Assembly (NCBI RefSeq): GCF_006715005.1 | Contig: NZ_VFMJ01000001.1 | Span: 3,038,001 to 3,102,000 of the forward strand | Length of the DNA stretch: 64,000 bases | Direction: 5' to 3' | Origin: Serratia marcescens | GTDB lineage: Bacteria; Pseudomonadota; Gammaproteobacteria; Enterobacterales; Enterobacteriaceae | In this document: in pieces, positions 34,741-44,201 of the stretch | How the letters are laid out: each line of letters opens with the position of its first letter | Numbering within the stretch: the first letter of the stretch is position 1 | The notes under the pieces: model-generated | Database searches by the model: none | The model's input: the letters and a program-made list of their open reading frames with translations, nothing else | What the model was told of the DNA's origin: nothing | Made by a program: the position numbers and the translations under genes

Positions 34741-34896
34741 TTGAAAGTCGGCGAACTGGCGCGCCGGATGAGCGTTTCACTGGCGGAAGTCGGGGCAATT
34801 CTGGCGCGTTCAGGGCCGGCGCTTCCGGCGGTGATTGAGCAGCAGATCGCCATGTTGGACCAGCAGTTGGCACAGATCGCCGCATTGTGCGGCTGA
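34741..34896 (+). pseudogene. MerR-family regulator remnant
   Basis: Read from the TTG at 34741 (GGGAGGAG upstream), 51 codons: LKVGELARRMSV resembles the first helix of a MerR DNA-binding domain. It then passes directly to ALPAVIEQQIAMLDQQLAQIAAL, which looks like the C-terminal coiled-coil dimerisation helix. The middle of the protein is missing, as if deleted in frame. An extended frame reaches back to 34570 but lies over the terminator. Could be a real small coiled-coil protein. Confidence 0.35.
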
Positions 34897-35008
34897 CAAC
34901 CCCATAGATTTTTCTTATCTCACCATAAGAAAACCCGATTTATCCCGGCGGCAAGCGGCGCGCATAATGGCGTTTATCCGCTGATTTCCAAGGTAAACAG
35001 GCATTACC

Positions 35009-35548
35009 ATGACGCTCTCCGCTCCCGTACTCAGCCTCCTCGATGCCACGCCGGACGATATGGCCGCCGTGCTGCAAATTTACACCCACCACGTGCTGTA
35101 TGGCGCAGCCTCGTTTGAAGAACAGCCGCCGACCTTAGCGGAAATGCAGCTGCGGCTGAGCAAGGTGCAAGAAGCCGGGCTACCTTGGCTGGTGGCGAAA
35201 AGCGAAGGCCGTATTATGGGCTACTGCTATGCCACGCCGTATCGCCCCCGGCCGGCCTATCGCTTTACCGTGGAAGACTCGGTGTATATCGCCGAAGGGC
35301 AGCAGGGGAAAGGCGTCGGCAAGGCGCTGCTGAGCGCGCTGATCGCCCGCTGCGAGCAAGGACCCTGGCGCCAGATGCTGGCGATCGTCGGCGATTCCGC
35401 CGCCAACCGCGGCTCGCTGGCGCTGCACCAGTCGCTCGGCTTTACCAGCGTCGGAACGTTAAAGGCCGTGGGATTCAAACTGGGGGAATGGCGCGATACC
35501 CACATCATGCAGCGTGTGCTGGGCGCGGGTGACAATCAGCGCCCGTGA
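35009..35548 (+). CDS. Pat/Bar-like GNAT acetyltransferase
   Basis: 179 residues of the phosphinothricin/methionine-sulfone acetyltransferase subgroup: ATPDDMAAVLQIYTHHVLYGAASFEEQPPT start, GYCYATPYRPRPAYRFTVEDSVYI, CoA loop QGKGVGKALL, and the SLALHQSLGF end. It acetylates the amino group of methionine sulfone/sulfoximine-like or related amino acids. Confidence 0.85.
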   Translation: MTLSAPVLSLLDATPDDMAAVLQIYTHHVLYGAASFEEQPPTLAEMQLRLSKVQEAGLPWLVAKSEGRIMGYCYATPYRPRPAYRFTVEDSVYIAEGQQGKGVGKALLSALIARCEQGPWRQMLAIVGDSAANRGSLALHQSLGFTSVGTLKAVGFKLGEWRDTHIMQRVLGAGDNQRP

Positions 35549-35651
35549 ATGATTGACGACGCACGATAGAGAGTTAGCGTCTATAGTGAAGAGGGATTTC
35601 ATTGAGTTAGCGCCAGTTGCTCACCACATTTAACGGGTAAGGGAGAATCAA

Positions 35652-35735
35652 ATGAAAATTATTCTGTGGATTGTCGCCATCATCTTCATCGTGGGTTTGT
35701 TGACGATTACCGGCGTTTTCAAACTGATTTTTTAA
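35652..35735 (+). CDS. yohP: YohP small membrane protein
   Basis: 27 residues starting MKIILWIVAIIF and ending GVFKLIF, a single transmembrane helix. I recognise it as YohP of E. coli, which has the same length and frame of conserved residues. GGGAGA ribosome site. Membrane stress-related small protein of uncertain function; a TCTATAGT -10-like box lies upstream (35579-35586). Confidence 0.88.
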   Translation: MKIILWIVAIIFIVGLLTITGVFKLIF

Positions 35736-35747
35736 AACGTCTACACC

Positions 35748-35775
35748 GTCCCGCCCCTTCCGGGGCGAGACTTTT
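35748..35775 (+). terminator. intrinsic terminator after yohP
   Basis: Stem GTC-C-CGCCCC/GGGGCG-A-GAC with loop TTCC, followed by TTTTC. It lies between the convergent yohP and yedI genes. Confidence 0.7.
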
Positions 35776-35777
35776 CA

Positions 35778-36698
35778 TCATGCCTTGAAACGCGCGCGTA
35801 CCGCACCCAGCGCCGACACCACCGCCAGCACCACGCCGCCGGCCACCAGCCCGAACGCCACGTTCAGCAGTGCCGGAACCACACCTTGCAAAAGATGGCC
35901 AAACGTCGGCACCACGCTGGTGTACGAGGCCCAGTCTTCGAACAGATGATGCACCGGCGGCAGGCCGTGGGTCAGGATGCCGCCGCCGACCATAAACATG
36001 GCGACGGTGCCGACGATCGACAGCGTTTTCATCAGATAAGGCGCGGCGCGCACGATACTGCCACCGATGGCGCGCGCCAACGCGCTGCCTTTGCGGCTCA
36101 GATACAGCCCCAGATCGTCCAGCCTGACGATGCCGGCGACGATGCCGTACACGCCGAGCGTCATCACGACGGCGATGCCGCACAAGACGATCACCTGCTG
36201 GCTGAAGGTGGCGCCGGCGACCGTGCCCAAGGTGATGGCGATAATCTCGGCGGAGAGCACGAAGTCGGTGCGTATTGCGCCTTTCACCTTGCGCTTCTCA
36301 TAGGCCGCGGCGTCCTCATTGGCGCTGGGCCCGTCCGATTTTTCCTCCTGCGCCGCCTTGCCGTGGCTCAGGCTGTGAAACACCTTTTCGAACCCTTCGT
36401 AACACAGGTAGGCGCCGCCCACCATCAGCAGCGGCGTAATCGCCCAGGGTGCAAAGGCGCTGATCAGCAGCGCCAGCGGCACCAGGATTGCCTTGTTGAT
36501 CAACGAACCTTTGGCGACGCTCCACACCACCGGCAGTTCGCGATCGGCTTTAACGCCGGTGACCTGCTGCGCGTTGAGCGCCAGATCGTCCCCCAGCACC
36601 CCGGCGGTTTTTTTTGCCGCCATCTTGCTCATTAACGAGACGTCGTCCAACAACGAGGCGATGTCGTCGATGAGGGTAAGTAAGCTACTTCCTGCCAA
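35778..36698 (-). CDS. yedI: DUF808 inner membrane protein
   Basis: 306 residues (E. coli YedI 305). Start [19 protein letters not shown] and the [18 protein letters not shown] stretch are family hallmarks, followed by about six transmembrane helices. Function unknown. Monocistronic. Confidence 0.93.
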   Translation of the reverse strand: MAGSSLLTLIDDIASLLDDVSLMSKMAAKKTAGVLGDDLALNAQQVTGVKADRELPVVWSVAKGSLINKAILVPLALLISAFAPWAITPLLMVGGAYLCYEGFEKVFHSLSHGKAAQEEKSDGPSANEDAAAYEKRKVKGAIRTDFVLSAEIIAITLGTVAGATFSQQVIVLCGIAVVMTLGVYGIVAGIVRLDDLGLYLSRKGSALARAIGGSIVRAAPYLMKTLSIVGTVAMFMVGGGILTHGLPPVHHLFEDWASYTSVVPTFGHLLQGVVPALLNVAFGLVAGGVVLAVVSALGAVRARFKA

Positions 36699-36820
36699 AA
36701 TGATTCATCCTTTTCATATTCACGGGCCATTCTATTTTTAGCATAGCGGTAAAGCGTCATGAAAGGATATGAGAGGATTGCAGAAAACGCCGGGCGGGCG
36801 AATGCCGCCCGGCACCGACG

Positions 36821-37738
36821 TTAGAGCGCTACGCTGCCCAGGATGAACGTCACGGTGATAACCGACAGCAGCGTCGTCCAGGTGATGATGGAGGCCATCG
36901 CTTCATGATCGCCCCCCATTTGCCGCGCAAGAATATAGGCGTTGCCGGCGCAAGGCACGGCGGAATAGAGAATGGCGATGCTGGCCGGCACGCCGGTCGC
37001 GCCGAAATAGTGCACCAGCGCAATGGTAATCAGCGGCATGGCTACCAATTTCAGCACGGTCGCATAAGAGATGGAAACCAGCTTGCGGATATGCATGCTG
37101 ACGATCAACCCTGCGCCGACCGACATCAGGCTCAGTGGCGTGGCGGCGTTGGAGAGATAAACGAACAGCTGTTTAAGCGCACCGGTAATGTGCAGGTTAC
37201 ACAGGTTCATCAGCACCCCGAACAACGCGCCGATGATCAGCGGGTTTTTCGTCAGCGCCAGCAGCGCGCCGCTTAGGCTTTTCTTGCTGCCGGTGCCGTA
37301 GTGGTTCATCACCAACACGCTCATGATGTTGGTCAGAATGATCATGTACGCCACGAAGAAACCGGACAGCGCCACCCCCTCGCTGCCGAACAGCGATTGC
37401 GACAGCGCGATGAATACATAAGAGTTGTATCTGACTCCGCCCTGAAAAATAGAGGTAAACAGATCGGCCGACGTATTGAAAAACAGTTTGCCAACGAAAA
37501 TAATCAACGCGATGGCCAGCGTGGAAACTATGGTCGCCACAACGGGATAGAAGCTGTCCGCGCCGCTAAAATCCGCCTCGCTGATATCCAATATCAACAG
37601 CGCCGGAAAAAACAGGTAATAAACGAATTTGTCTGAGAAGCCCCAAAATACGGCAACGTCTTTAACATAGAGTTTTGACAAATAGCCCAGTACGATTAAC
37701 AAAAAAATCGGCAATATAGAAAGAAAAACGTTCAGCAT
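36821..37738 (-). CDS. AEC-family (auxin-efflux-carrier-like) transporter
   Basis: 305 residues with ten predicted helices in the AEC pattern (FLLIVLGYLSKLYV start; PLSLMSVGAGLIVSM and AVPCAGNAYILARQMGG in the second half). AEC proteins move organic acids or malonate-like compounds and, in some cases, amino-acid derivatives. It lies 11 bases after a 2OG oxygenase gene, so it may export that enzyme's product. More AT-rich than the backbone. Confidence 0.85.
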   Translation of the reverse strand: MLNVFLSILPIFLLIVLGYLSKLYVKDVAVFWGFSDKFVYYLFFPALLILDISEADFSGADSFYPVVATIVSTLAIALIIFVGKLFFNTSADLFTSIFQGGVRYNSYVFIALSQSLFGSEGVALSGFFVAYMIILTNIMSVLVMNHYGTGSKKSLSGALLALTKNPLIIGALFGVLMNLCNLHITGALKQLFVYLSNAATPLSLMSVGAGLIVSMHIRKLVSISYATVLKLVAMPLITIALVHYFGATGVPASIAILYSAVPCAGNAYILARQMGGDHEAMASIITWTTLLSVITVTFILGSVAL

Positions 37739-37749
37739 GAATAATAACC

Positions 37750-38754
37750 TTAAATCGAGAAAATACGCTCTTCAACCTGATTGAGGTTGCGATGATTCCA
37801 CAAGCTTGCCGAAATGAAGACGCGTTGCACCCAGCGTAACGGCGTATCTCTTTCATCGAAAGAGGGTGTGAATTTATCGCGTGAATGCAGCGCAAAGCGG
37901 TTATCGATATACACCAAATCGCCCGGGCAAATATCGATGCCGATGGCGTTTTCTTTCACCAGCCCGTAGAAACGCTCGAGCGCGGCTTCCGCTCGCGGCG
38001 TGCTGGCCGCAATCATGCCGGGATAGAAAACGGCGCTCACATCCGGCAGAACATGGTTTTGCGAAATCAGCGGCACCAGCGCGGTTTCTTCGCGCCCGGC
38101 CTGCGTGGACTGACGCCAACGGTATGGCAGCTTGATGCTGTACAGTGGGCTGGCCAGCGTTTCGACGTCCTCGCGGCTCAGTTGAGCGATAGCCAAACGC
38201 GAATCGGAGATGCGCGTCATCGGGCTGTGCGGATCGCGGCGCACGCCGGCCAACAGCAATCCCATTGGCGAAACGTTGAACTGTTCCAGGTGTTTCAGGG
38301 CCGCATTTTCAATATGGAAGTCCAGTTCAACATCGAACCCCAGACCGGTATATTCTTTTTTGGCTTCGCGTTTGGGGATCAGATTATTGATCAGTTCCTT
38401 CCCTTCGAAATACATCGAATAGGGTTCACCAATTAACGAAGAGATGCCGACCAACAGGTTTTCACTGATATTCCCTGACTTGGCCGAAGGCGTATATTGG
38501 TTCGGGCAAGGGGAAAAGAACACTTCTTTATCCACCGGCACATTTTTTAAAATAAGATAAGGCCGTGGTTTGATTGACGCCTTTTGCTGGCTTAATGCGG
38601 CGCTTAATCTGTGGGGCAAGTGGGTGATCATGGCCGATCGTATGGCGTGAATATACGCATCACCACCGGCGGGATCGTAAGCAATTTTATCTAATGCCGA
38701 AAATAACTCGTTTCGTTCCTGATCCGTCAACTGAAAGACGTTTTGGTAATCCAT
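37750..38754 (-). CDS. 2-oxoglutarate/Fe(II) oxygenase, VioC/clavaminate-synthase-like (second)
   Basis: 334 residues from the ATG at 38754, which has AAGGA nine bases upstream; the ATG at 38763 has the same motif directly against it. Iron ligands H147-x-E149 (DFHIEN) and H290 (ALHSRD) and the 2OG arginines in LRWVQRV repeat the layout of the oxygenase at 17987-19027. Likely a free-amino-acid beta-hydroxylase of the arginine/asparagine type. Operon with the AEC transporter. Confidence 0.83.
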   Translation of the reverse strand: MDYQNVFQLTDQERNELFSALDKIAYDPAGGDAYIHAIRSAMITHLPHRLSAALSQQKASIKPRPYLILKNVPVDKEVFFSPCPNQYTPSAKSGNISENLLVGISSLIGEPYSMYFEGKELINNLIPKREAKKEYTGLGFDVELDFHIENAALKHLEQFNVSPMGLLLAGVRRDPHSPMTRISDSRLAIAQLSREDVETLASPLYSIKLPYRWRQSTQAGREETALVPLISQNHVLPDVSAVFYPGMIAASTPRAEAALERFYGLVKENAIGIDICPGDLVYIDNRFALHSRDKFTPSFDERDTPLRWVQRVFISASLWNHRNLNQVEERIFSI

Positions 38755-38938
38755 CCTGAGCATTCCTTGACAATAAGAATATCATTAGCAAGCCTAATGA
38801 AAGCGGCAGGATGTTAACATTATGCAATCAAATTCATAAAGATTTATTAACTAATTTCGTGATCTTAATCACCACTCCTCCGTCCAGTTAACAGTGGCAA
38901 AGAAGTGATTAATAAACAAACAGATACACGGGAGCGTC

Positions 38939-39859
38939 TCAATCGGATGCGATAGCGAAAACGCGCGAGAGATAACGCAGGACATGACCGTGGGCCTCAA
39001 AAACGCACGATAAATGCGTACTGCCCTCAAGCAAACCAAAGGCAACATGTGCACTGCCGTGCTGTTCGACGAAACGCTGCAAGGATTGCGCGCTGAACAA
39101 CTCATCCTGCGCTGCCGCCAGCAGCAAGGTCGGCAATCGCAGCGCCGCCAGTTGCTTTGCCGGGGTGCGTGGCGTCAACGCGTTAGCCATATTGACGCTA
39201 TATTGGCAGACAAAATCGGGGGCGGTAGCCAGCACGGCCGGGGGAAAATTCAGGCTGACCGCCCGGGATTGCCCAAACCACCGCCCGCCGCTCAGCGCAT
39301 TGGCCACAAAGGGCCATTGACGCACCTGAGCAAAACGAGCGGCCGCCGGCAGATCGCGGGCCATCCCGGAAAATGGCCCCAGCTCCGGCGCCAGCAGGAT
39401 CAGGCTGTCCGCCTGCTGCTCGCAAGGATAGCGGGTCAGATAGTTGAGCAACATCCCGGCGCCGCTGGAATGGCCAAGCAGGTGCCTGCGCGCCAACGGA
39501 AAACGGTGGCGCATTTCCGCCAGAATGGCATCGACATCGCGCCAAATCCGCTCAGGCCGCTCAACCGTCCCCCGCTCTCCCGTGGAATCGCCATGTCCGC
39601 GGATATCGACCAGGCACACCGCGAGCATTGGCTCGGCAGCCAGCTGGCGCGCAAGAATGTCATACCCGGCGGCGCTGTTAACCCCGCCGCCGTGATAGAC
39701 CAGGATCACGTCTTCACTCTCGGCAGTTTGCCGATACAGACGATAGCTCAACCCCTCGACGCGACCGGACGACATGTCCACATGCCCGCCCGGCCACTCA
39801 CCGTAAGACTTCGCTTGCTCAACATAGCGGTCAAAATCAATCAAAGCGCACCTTTCCAT
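38939..39859 (-). CDS. alpha/beta-hydrolase, monoacylglycerol-lipase-like
   Basis: 306 residues: oxyanion HGGGVNSAAGYD, IRGHGDS, nucleophile elbow GHSSGAG (about residue 130), catalytic Asp in AAAQDELF and His in STHLSC. Cytoplasmic serine hydrolase acting on an unknown ester. It lies 185 bases upstream of the second oxygenase in the same direction, with an AT-rich gap between. Confidence 0.8.
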   Translation of the reverse strand: MERCALIDFDRYVEQAKSYGEWPGGHVDMSSGRVEGLSYRLYRQTAESEDVILVYHGGGVNSAAGYDILARQLAAEPMLAVCLVDIRGHGDSTGERGTVERPERIWRDVDAILAEMRHRFPLARRHLLGHSSGAGMLLNYLTRYPCEQQADSLILLAPELGPFSGMARDLPAAARFAQVRQWPFVANALSGGRWFGQSRAVSLNFPPAVLATAPDFVCQYSVNMANALTPRTPAKQLAALRLPTLLLAAAQDELFSAQSLQRFVEQHGSAHVAFGLLEGSTHLSCVFEAHGHVLRYLSRVFAIASD

Positions 39860-39964
39860 GAATGTTGTCGGTATTTCCTACGGCAAAGCTCCTCGCCAAA
39901 GTGGTGATAACAATATGAAATAACAGCAGTAATTACCATTCCTTTTGCACGTTCTCCCTTAGCG

Positions 39965-40369
39965 TCAGGGCAGATCGCCCGCCGGCACATTGAGCTGCCA
40001 GGAGAGCCCAAAGCGATCGTTGAGCCAGCCGAAACGGGCGCTGAAGCCGTAGTCGTCGAGCGGCATCAGCACCTTGCCGCCCTCCGCCAGGCGGTGGAAC
40101 GCCTGCTCCAGCGCCTGTTCGTTAGGCAGGTTGATGAACAGCGACACCGCCGGAGTGAAGCTGAAATCATGGCTGATTGGGCTGTCGATAAACACCAGGT
40201 TCTGCCGGTCAAAATCGATGGTGGCATGCTTGATCAACCGCCGGCCGTCCGGCGTCGGGTCGTAATGCTGCACCTGCATGAGCCGAAAACGCTCAAACAC
40301 CTGGCTGTAGAGGTCGATCGCCTGCTGCGCCTCCCCCTGGAACATGACAAAGGTCGAAACCTGACTCAT
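39965..40369 (-). CDS. VOC-family protein, PhnB/YjdN-like
   Basis: 134 residues from the ATG at 40369, behind GAGAGGA; upstream in-frame ATGs would add unrelated residues. Glyoxalase/VOC fold of the PhnB-like (3-demethylubiquinone methyltransferase-like) group: FVMFQGEAQQAIDLYSQVF start, FSFTPAVSLFINLPNEQALEQAF, and the typical ending YGFSARFGWLNDRFGLSWQLN. Role unknown. Confidence 0.85.
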   Translation of the reverse strand: MSQVSTFVMFQGEAQQAIDLYSQVFERFRLMQVQHYDPTPDGRRLIKHATIDFDRQNLVFIDSPISHDFSFTPAVSLFINLPNEQALEQAFHRLAEGGKVLMPLDDYGFSARFGWLNDRFGLSWQLNVPAGDLP

Positions 40370-40445
40370 AACATCCTCTCCGGCAATCGTTGTGGTATTA
40401 ATGGAGGATAGCGGATTACCGTTGAAGCGGCGGAAAGGAGCAACC

Positions 40446-40901
40446 ATGAGCATCATTCATCGCCTGGCGCAGCAGGACGATCTCAACGGCCTGCTGGCTC
40501 TCTATCGCGAGCTGCGCCCACAGGATGCGCCGCTGCGCACCGACGACGCGCGCCGCGCCCTGCAACGCCTGCTGGACGATTCGGCGATCCGTCTGGTGGT
40601 GGCAGCGGATGAGGAACAGCCGATCGCCACCTGCATGCTGGCGCTGATCCCGGGGCTGGCGCACCAGGCGCAGCCGTTCGGCGTCATCGAACACGTGGTG
40701 ACGGCAGAGCCCTATCGCGGCCACGGCGTGGCGCTCGCGATGATCGAATACGCGCTGCAGCTGGCCTGGCGCAAGGGCTGTTACAAGGTGATGCTGCTGT
40801 CGGGGCAGCAACGCACCGGCGCGCACCAGCTTTATCTCAAAGCGGGTTTCGACGGCGATCGCGAGCGGGGGTTTGTCATCAGGCGGCCCGAGGGCCGATA
40901 G
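40446..40901 (+). CDS. GNAT-family N-acetyltransferase
   Basis: 151 residues starting at the ATG at 40446 behind AAAGGAG. The acetyl-CoA loop is YRGHGVALAMIEYAL and the C-terminal half has QQRTGAHQLYLKAGFDGD. Divergent from the VOC gene (76 bases between starts). Substrate unknown. Confidence 0.85.
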   Translation: MSIIHRLAQQDDLNGLLALYRELRPQDAPLRTDDARRALQRLLDDSAIRLVVAADEEQPIATCMLALIPGLAHQAQPFGVIEHVVTAEPYRGHGVALAMIEYALQLAWRKGCYKVMLLSGQQRTGAHQLYLKAGFDGDRERGFVIRRPEGR

Positions 40902-40926
40902 CGGCCTGCTGCAAATGAGCAGGCCG
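40902..40926. terminator. stem-loop between convergent genes
   Basis: Perfect 9-bp stem CGGCCTGCT/AGCAGGCCG with a seven-base loop between the GNAT and pbpG stops; no T-tract. Confidence 0.5.
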
Positions 40927-40935
40927 TCAGGCGGG

Positions 40936-41865
40936 TCATTCGGTGGCGTTTTTCGCCAGGCTGGCGTCTTTTTGGCGACGATAGTCGCGGGCGGCGGCCG
41001 GGATCGGCGTCACCTTGCCGGTTTCAATCCAGCTGCGCAGACGGTTGGCGTCGGCGAAGTGGGTATACTTGCCGAAGGCGTCCAGCACCACCAGCGACAC
41101 CGAGCGGTTACCGATCATGGTGCGCATCGCCAGGCAGTGGCCCGCCTGATTGGTGAAGCCGGTTTTGGTCAGCTGAATGTTCCATTTCGGGTTGTACACC
41201 AGGTGGTTGGTGTTGCGGAACGGCAGCGTGTAGTTCGGGTCTTTGAAGCTGGCCATGCGCTCGGTGGTGGTGCTGAGCTGGCCGATCAACGGGTATTGCT
41301 TGGTGGCGATCAGCAGCTTGGTCAGATCGCGCGCCGTCGACACGTTATGAATAGAGAGCCCGGTCGGTTCCACATAATGGGTATTGGTCATGCCCAGCGC
41401 CTTGGCCTTAGCGTTCATCGCTTTGATGAAGGCGTTGTAACCCCCCGGATAGTGGTGCGCCAGGCTGGCGGCGGCGCGGTTTTCCGACGACATCAGCGCG
41501 AGCAGCAGCATATCCTTACGGCTGATTTCGCTGTTCAGCCGCACCCGCGAATACACCCCTTTCATCTCCGGCGTCTGGTGAATATCCACCGCCAGCATCT
41601 CGTCGAGCGGCAGGTGCGCGTCCAGCGTGACCATCGCGGTCATCAGCTTGGTGATCGAGGCGATCGGCACCACCTCATCCGGGTTGCGCGCGTACATCAC
41701 CTTATGGGTTTGCATATCGACGACCATCGCGCTGCCGGAGGCCAGCTCCGGCTGGGTGGCGTGCACGGCGGCGGCGTTGTCGCTGGCCAGCGCGCGTGGC
41801 GCAAAGCCTGCGCCCGCCTGCAAAGCGAGCAGAGTCAGAACCAAAACACGTATTTTCACAGGCAT
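40936..41865 (-). CDS. pbpG: D-alanyl-D-alanine endopeptidase (PBP7)
   Basis: 309 residues (E. coli PbpG 310) with a signal peptide to about ALA27. Active-site motifs of the low-molecular-mass penicillin-binding protein family are intact: S70-x-x-K73 (ASITKLM), SEN (127-129) and KTG (234-236). It cuts D-Ala-meso-DAP cross-links in the periplasm. Confidence 0.96.
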   Translation of the reverse strand: MPVKIRVLVLTLLALQAGAGFAPRALASDNAAAVHATQPELASGSAMVVDMQTHKVMYARNPDEVVPIASITKLMTAMVTLDAHLPLDEMLAVDIHQTPEMKGVYSRVRLNSEISRKDMLLLALMSSENRAAASLAHHYPGGYNAFIKAMNAKAKALGMTNTHYVEPTGLSIHNVSTARDLTKLLIATKQYPLIGQLSTTTERMASFKDPNYTLPFRNTNHLVYNPKWNIQLTKTGFTNQAGHCLAMRTMIGNRSVSLVVLDAFGKYTHFADANRLRSWIETGKVTPIPAAARDYRRQKDASLAKNATE

Positions 41866-42016
41866 TACTCTGAAATGGGGGCTTGAATTCAGCGAATTAT
41901 ATGTGAGGGTTCAGCGCTTGGCACTGGGATTGTATGGCGGATTTGTGACAAATTCTGTCGGCCGAAAAACGACGCAGCCCGCGGGCGCTCTGGGATGAAC
42001 GCCCGCGTCGAAAAAG

Positions 42017-43120
42017 TTACAGCGCCGGCTGCCAGGCCGACTGCGGCAGCAGGTACAGCCCCGGCGTTTGCCGCGCCCCGGCACCGACGATATGGCCGAT
42101 GCCGGCCGCCATTACCGCCAGCGTCACGTCGAAGGCGTTGAGGCTGTCGCCATAGCCGGCGGTCAGGTTGAACATCGAGCCGTTGGCCAGCAAATAGACC
42201 GTCTTTTCATTCAGTTGGTAAGCGTTCACATAAGGCATTGGCTCGTGGTGCGGCAAGCCCTTGAGGAAGCCGACGTCGATCTCTTCCGCCACGTGGCCGA
42301 CGTTGAGGATAAACACGCCGTCCTGCGCCAGTTGCAGATGCTGCGCCGAGAGCACGTTTTTCGCGCCGGTCGCGGTGGCGATCACGTCCGCCTGCGCGAC
42401 GGCGCTCGCCAGATCCACCACCTGCCAGCCGTCATAACGCGCCTGCAGCGCACGCGCCGGATCGATTTCCGCCACCATCACCTGGCCGCCGTACGCCCTG
42501 GCCGCCGCCGCCGTCCCCTGCCCAACCAGGCCGTAGCCGATCACCAGCACGCGCTTTTCGTGCAGCGTCAAATGGGTGGTCTGGAAGAAAGTGTGCCAGG
42601 CGGTCAGCCCAACCATATGCCGATTGTGCAACCCCTCTTTCACCGGTAGATCGTCCCAGTTGAAGATCGGGTAGCGCGGCGCCACGCCGTTTAACCGGCT
42701 GATGCCCGATCCGGTGGCCTCCAACCCGGCGACGATCTGTGGGCCGCTCGGCGACTGGTGCAGACGGGTGGTCAGATCCGCCCCCATTTCGCACAGATGA
42801 GTCGGCTGCCAGGCCAGCGCGCGATCGAAAGATTCCGACCATTCGCCGACGCTCATGTCACGCCAGGCGTAAGCCTGCGCGCCGCGCCGTTCCAGCCAGG
42901 CCACTACGTCGTTCTGTACCGTGGTGGGATTACAGGTGGTCAGGAAGATCGCCGCGCCCTTGTCCAGCAGGCCGGCCACCAGCGGCGCCATTTTCAGATC
43001 CAGGTGCATATTGCACGCCAGCCGCACCCCATGCAGCTCCGGCAACGCTGCCACCGCCGCCCGGGTGCGCGGCATATGGCGCGTCGCCCAGCTCAATTCG
43101 CTCTCAAAATCCTGATACAT
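42017..43120 (-). CDS. adenosylhomocysteinase-like NAD-dependent enzyme
   Basis: 367 residues, shorter than classical S-adenosylhomocysteine hydrolases (over 400). The NAD site is clear (VLVIGYGLVGQGTAAAARAYG ... EIDP). Substrate-domain landmarks are recognisable but changed: NMHLDLKMAPL, TCNPTTVQND, the lysine in PVKEGLHNRH and the LNVGH loop. Classical SahH uses these to cleave SAH to adenosine and homocysteine. It follows a GlxA-like regulator by 45 bases in the same direction. The actual substrate may differ. Confidence 0.75.
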   Translation of the reverse strand: MYQDFESELSWATRHMPRTRAAVAALPELHGVRLACNMHLDLKMAPLVAGLLDKGAAIFLTTCNPTTVQNDVVAWLERRGAQAYAWRDMSVGEWSESFDRALAWQPTHLCEMGADLTTRLHQSPSGPQIVAGLEATGSGISRLNGVAPRYPIFNWDDLPVKEGLHNRHMVGLTAWHTFFQTTHLTLHEKRVLVIGYGLVGQGTAAAARAYGGQVMVAEIDPARALQARYDGWQVVDLASAVAQADVIATATGAKNVLSAQHLQLAQDGVFILNVGHVAEEIDVGFLKGLPHHEPMPYVNAYQLNEKTVYLLANGSMFNLTAGYGDSLNAFDVTLAVMAAGIGHIVGAGARQTPGLYLLPQSAWQPAL

Positions 43121-43165
43121 CCGTTGCTCCTCTGGTGTGCCCCGCCGCCAGGCGTGGCAAAAAAA

Positions 43166-44110
43166 TTATCCCGCGCGGCCGAGCCGGCGGATCGCCTGCG
43201 GCGACAGGCCAAATACGCGGATAAACGCCCGCCTCATGCGCTCCGGATCGCTGAACCCCACCAAGCGGGCGATCGCCTCCAGCGGCTCGGCGCTCTCTTC
43301 GATGCGCACCCTGGCCGCCTCCACCCGCAGCTGCTCGATGACCTTGGCCGGCGTCTGCCCGGTTTCGGCGCGGAACAGCCGACCGAACTGCCGCTCGCTC
43401 AGGCAGGCGGCGTCGGCCAGATCCGCCACCGACAGCGGCAGGTGCAAGTGTTCGCGCGCGTACGACAGCGCGGCGCGCATGCGATCCGACGACGGATTCA
43501 ACGCCAGCAGCAGCGAGTATTGCGACTGCCCACCGGGTCGCCGGTGGTAGACCACCAGCTGCCGCGCCACGCCCGCCGCCATCGTGGCGCCCAGATCGTC
43601 CTCGATCAGCGCCAACGCCAGATCGATACCGGCGCTGATGCCGGCTGACGTCCAGATATCGCCGTCACGAATGAAAATGCGGTTGCTGTCGACGCGGATA
43701 CGCGGATAGCTCTGCTGCAATCGCGCCGCGTGATACCAGTGGGTGGTGGCGCGCCTGCCGTCCAGTAAACCGCAGGCCGCCAGAATAAACGCGCCGGTGC
43801 ACACGCTGGCGATGCGCCGCGCGCGCCGGCTGTGGGTCGTCAGGAACGCCACCAGCGCCGGCGATTGCGCCGCCATCACGTTGCCGCTGCCGCCGGCCAC
43901 CACCAGCGTATCGAAACGCTCGTCGCCGCACGGCTGCGTGGCGATCTCCACCCCGGCCGAGCTGGCGACCATCCCGCCCTGCGGCGAAATCGCCACGCAG
44001 CGGTAAGCCGGCGGATCGGTAAACTGGCTGACGTTATCGAACGCCGCCAGCGGGCCGGCAAAGTCCAGCAGGTTAAAACCGGGAAAAACCACAAAACCGA
44101 TCGTTTTCAT
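43166..44110 (-). CDS. GlxA-like AraC-family regulator with DJ-1/PfpI domain
   Basis: 314 residues: N-terminal DJ-1/PfpI-like ligand domain (LDFAGPLAAFD, VCTGAFILAACGLL with the nucleophile-position cysteine) and C-terminal AraC helix-turn-helix pair (ADLADAACLSERQFGRLFRAETGQTP, ARLVGFSDPERMRRAF). Likely controls the downstream adenosylhomocysteinase-like gene and the divergent DJ-1-type hydratase. Confidence 0.85.
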   Translation of the reverse strand: MKTIGFVVFPGFNLLDFAGPLAAFDNVSQFTDPPAYRCVAISPQGGMVASSAGVEIATQPCGDERFDTLVVAGGSGNVMAAQSPALVAFLTTHSRRARRIASVCTGAFILAACGLLDGRRATTHWYHAARLQQSYPRIRVDSNRIFIRDGDIWTSAGISAGIDLALALIEDDLGATMAAGVARQLVVYHRRPGGQSQYSLLLALNPSSDRMRAALSYAREHLHLPLSVADLADAACLSERQFGRLFRAETGQTPAKVIEQLRVEAARVRIEESAEPLEAIARLVGFSDPERMRRAFIRVFGLSPQAIRRLGRAG

Positions 44111-44201
44111 GATGGCGCTTTTTGAGGGTTATCTGTCATATCAGCCAAAAACAGGGCGGCTATTATGGCCCAGGTCCAACGATAAAAATGAGGCGAATGT
44201 C

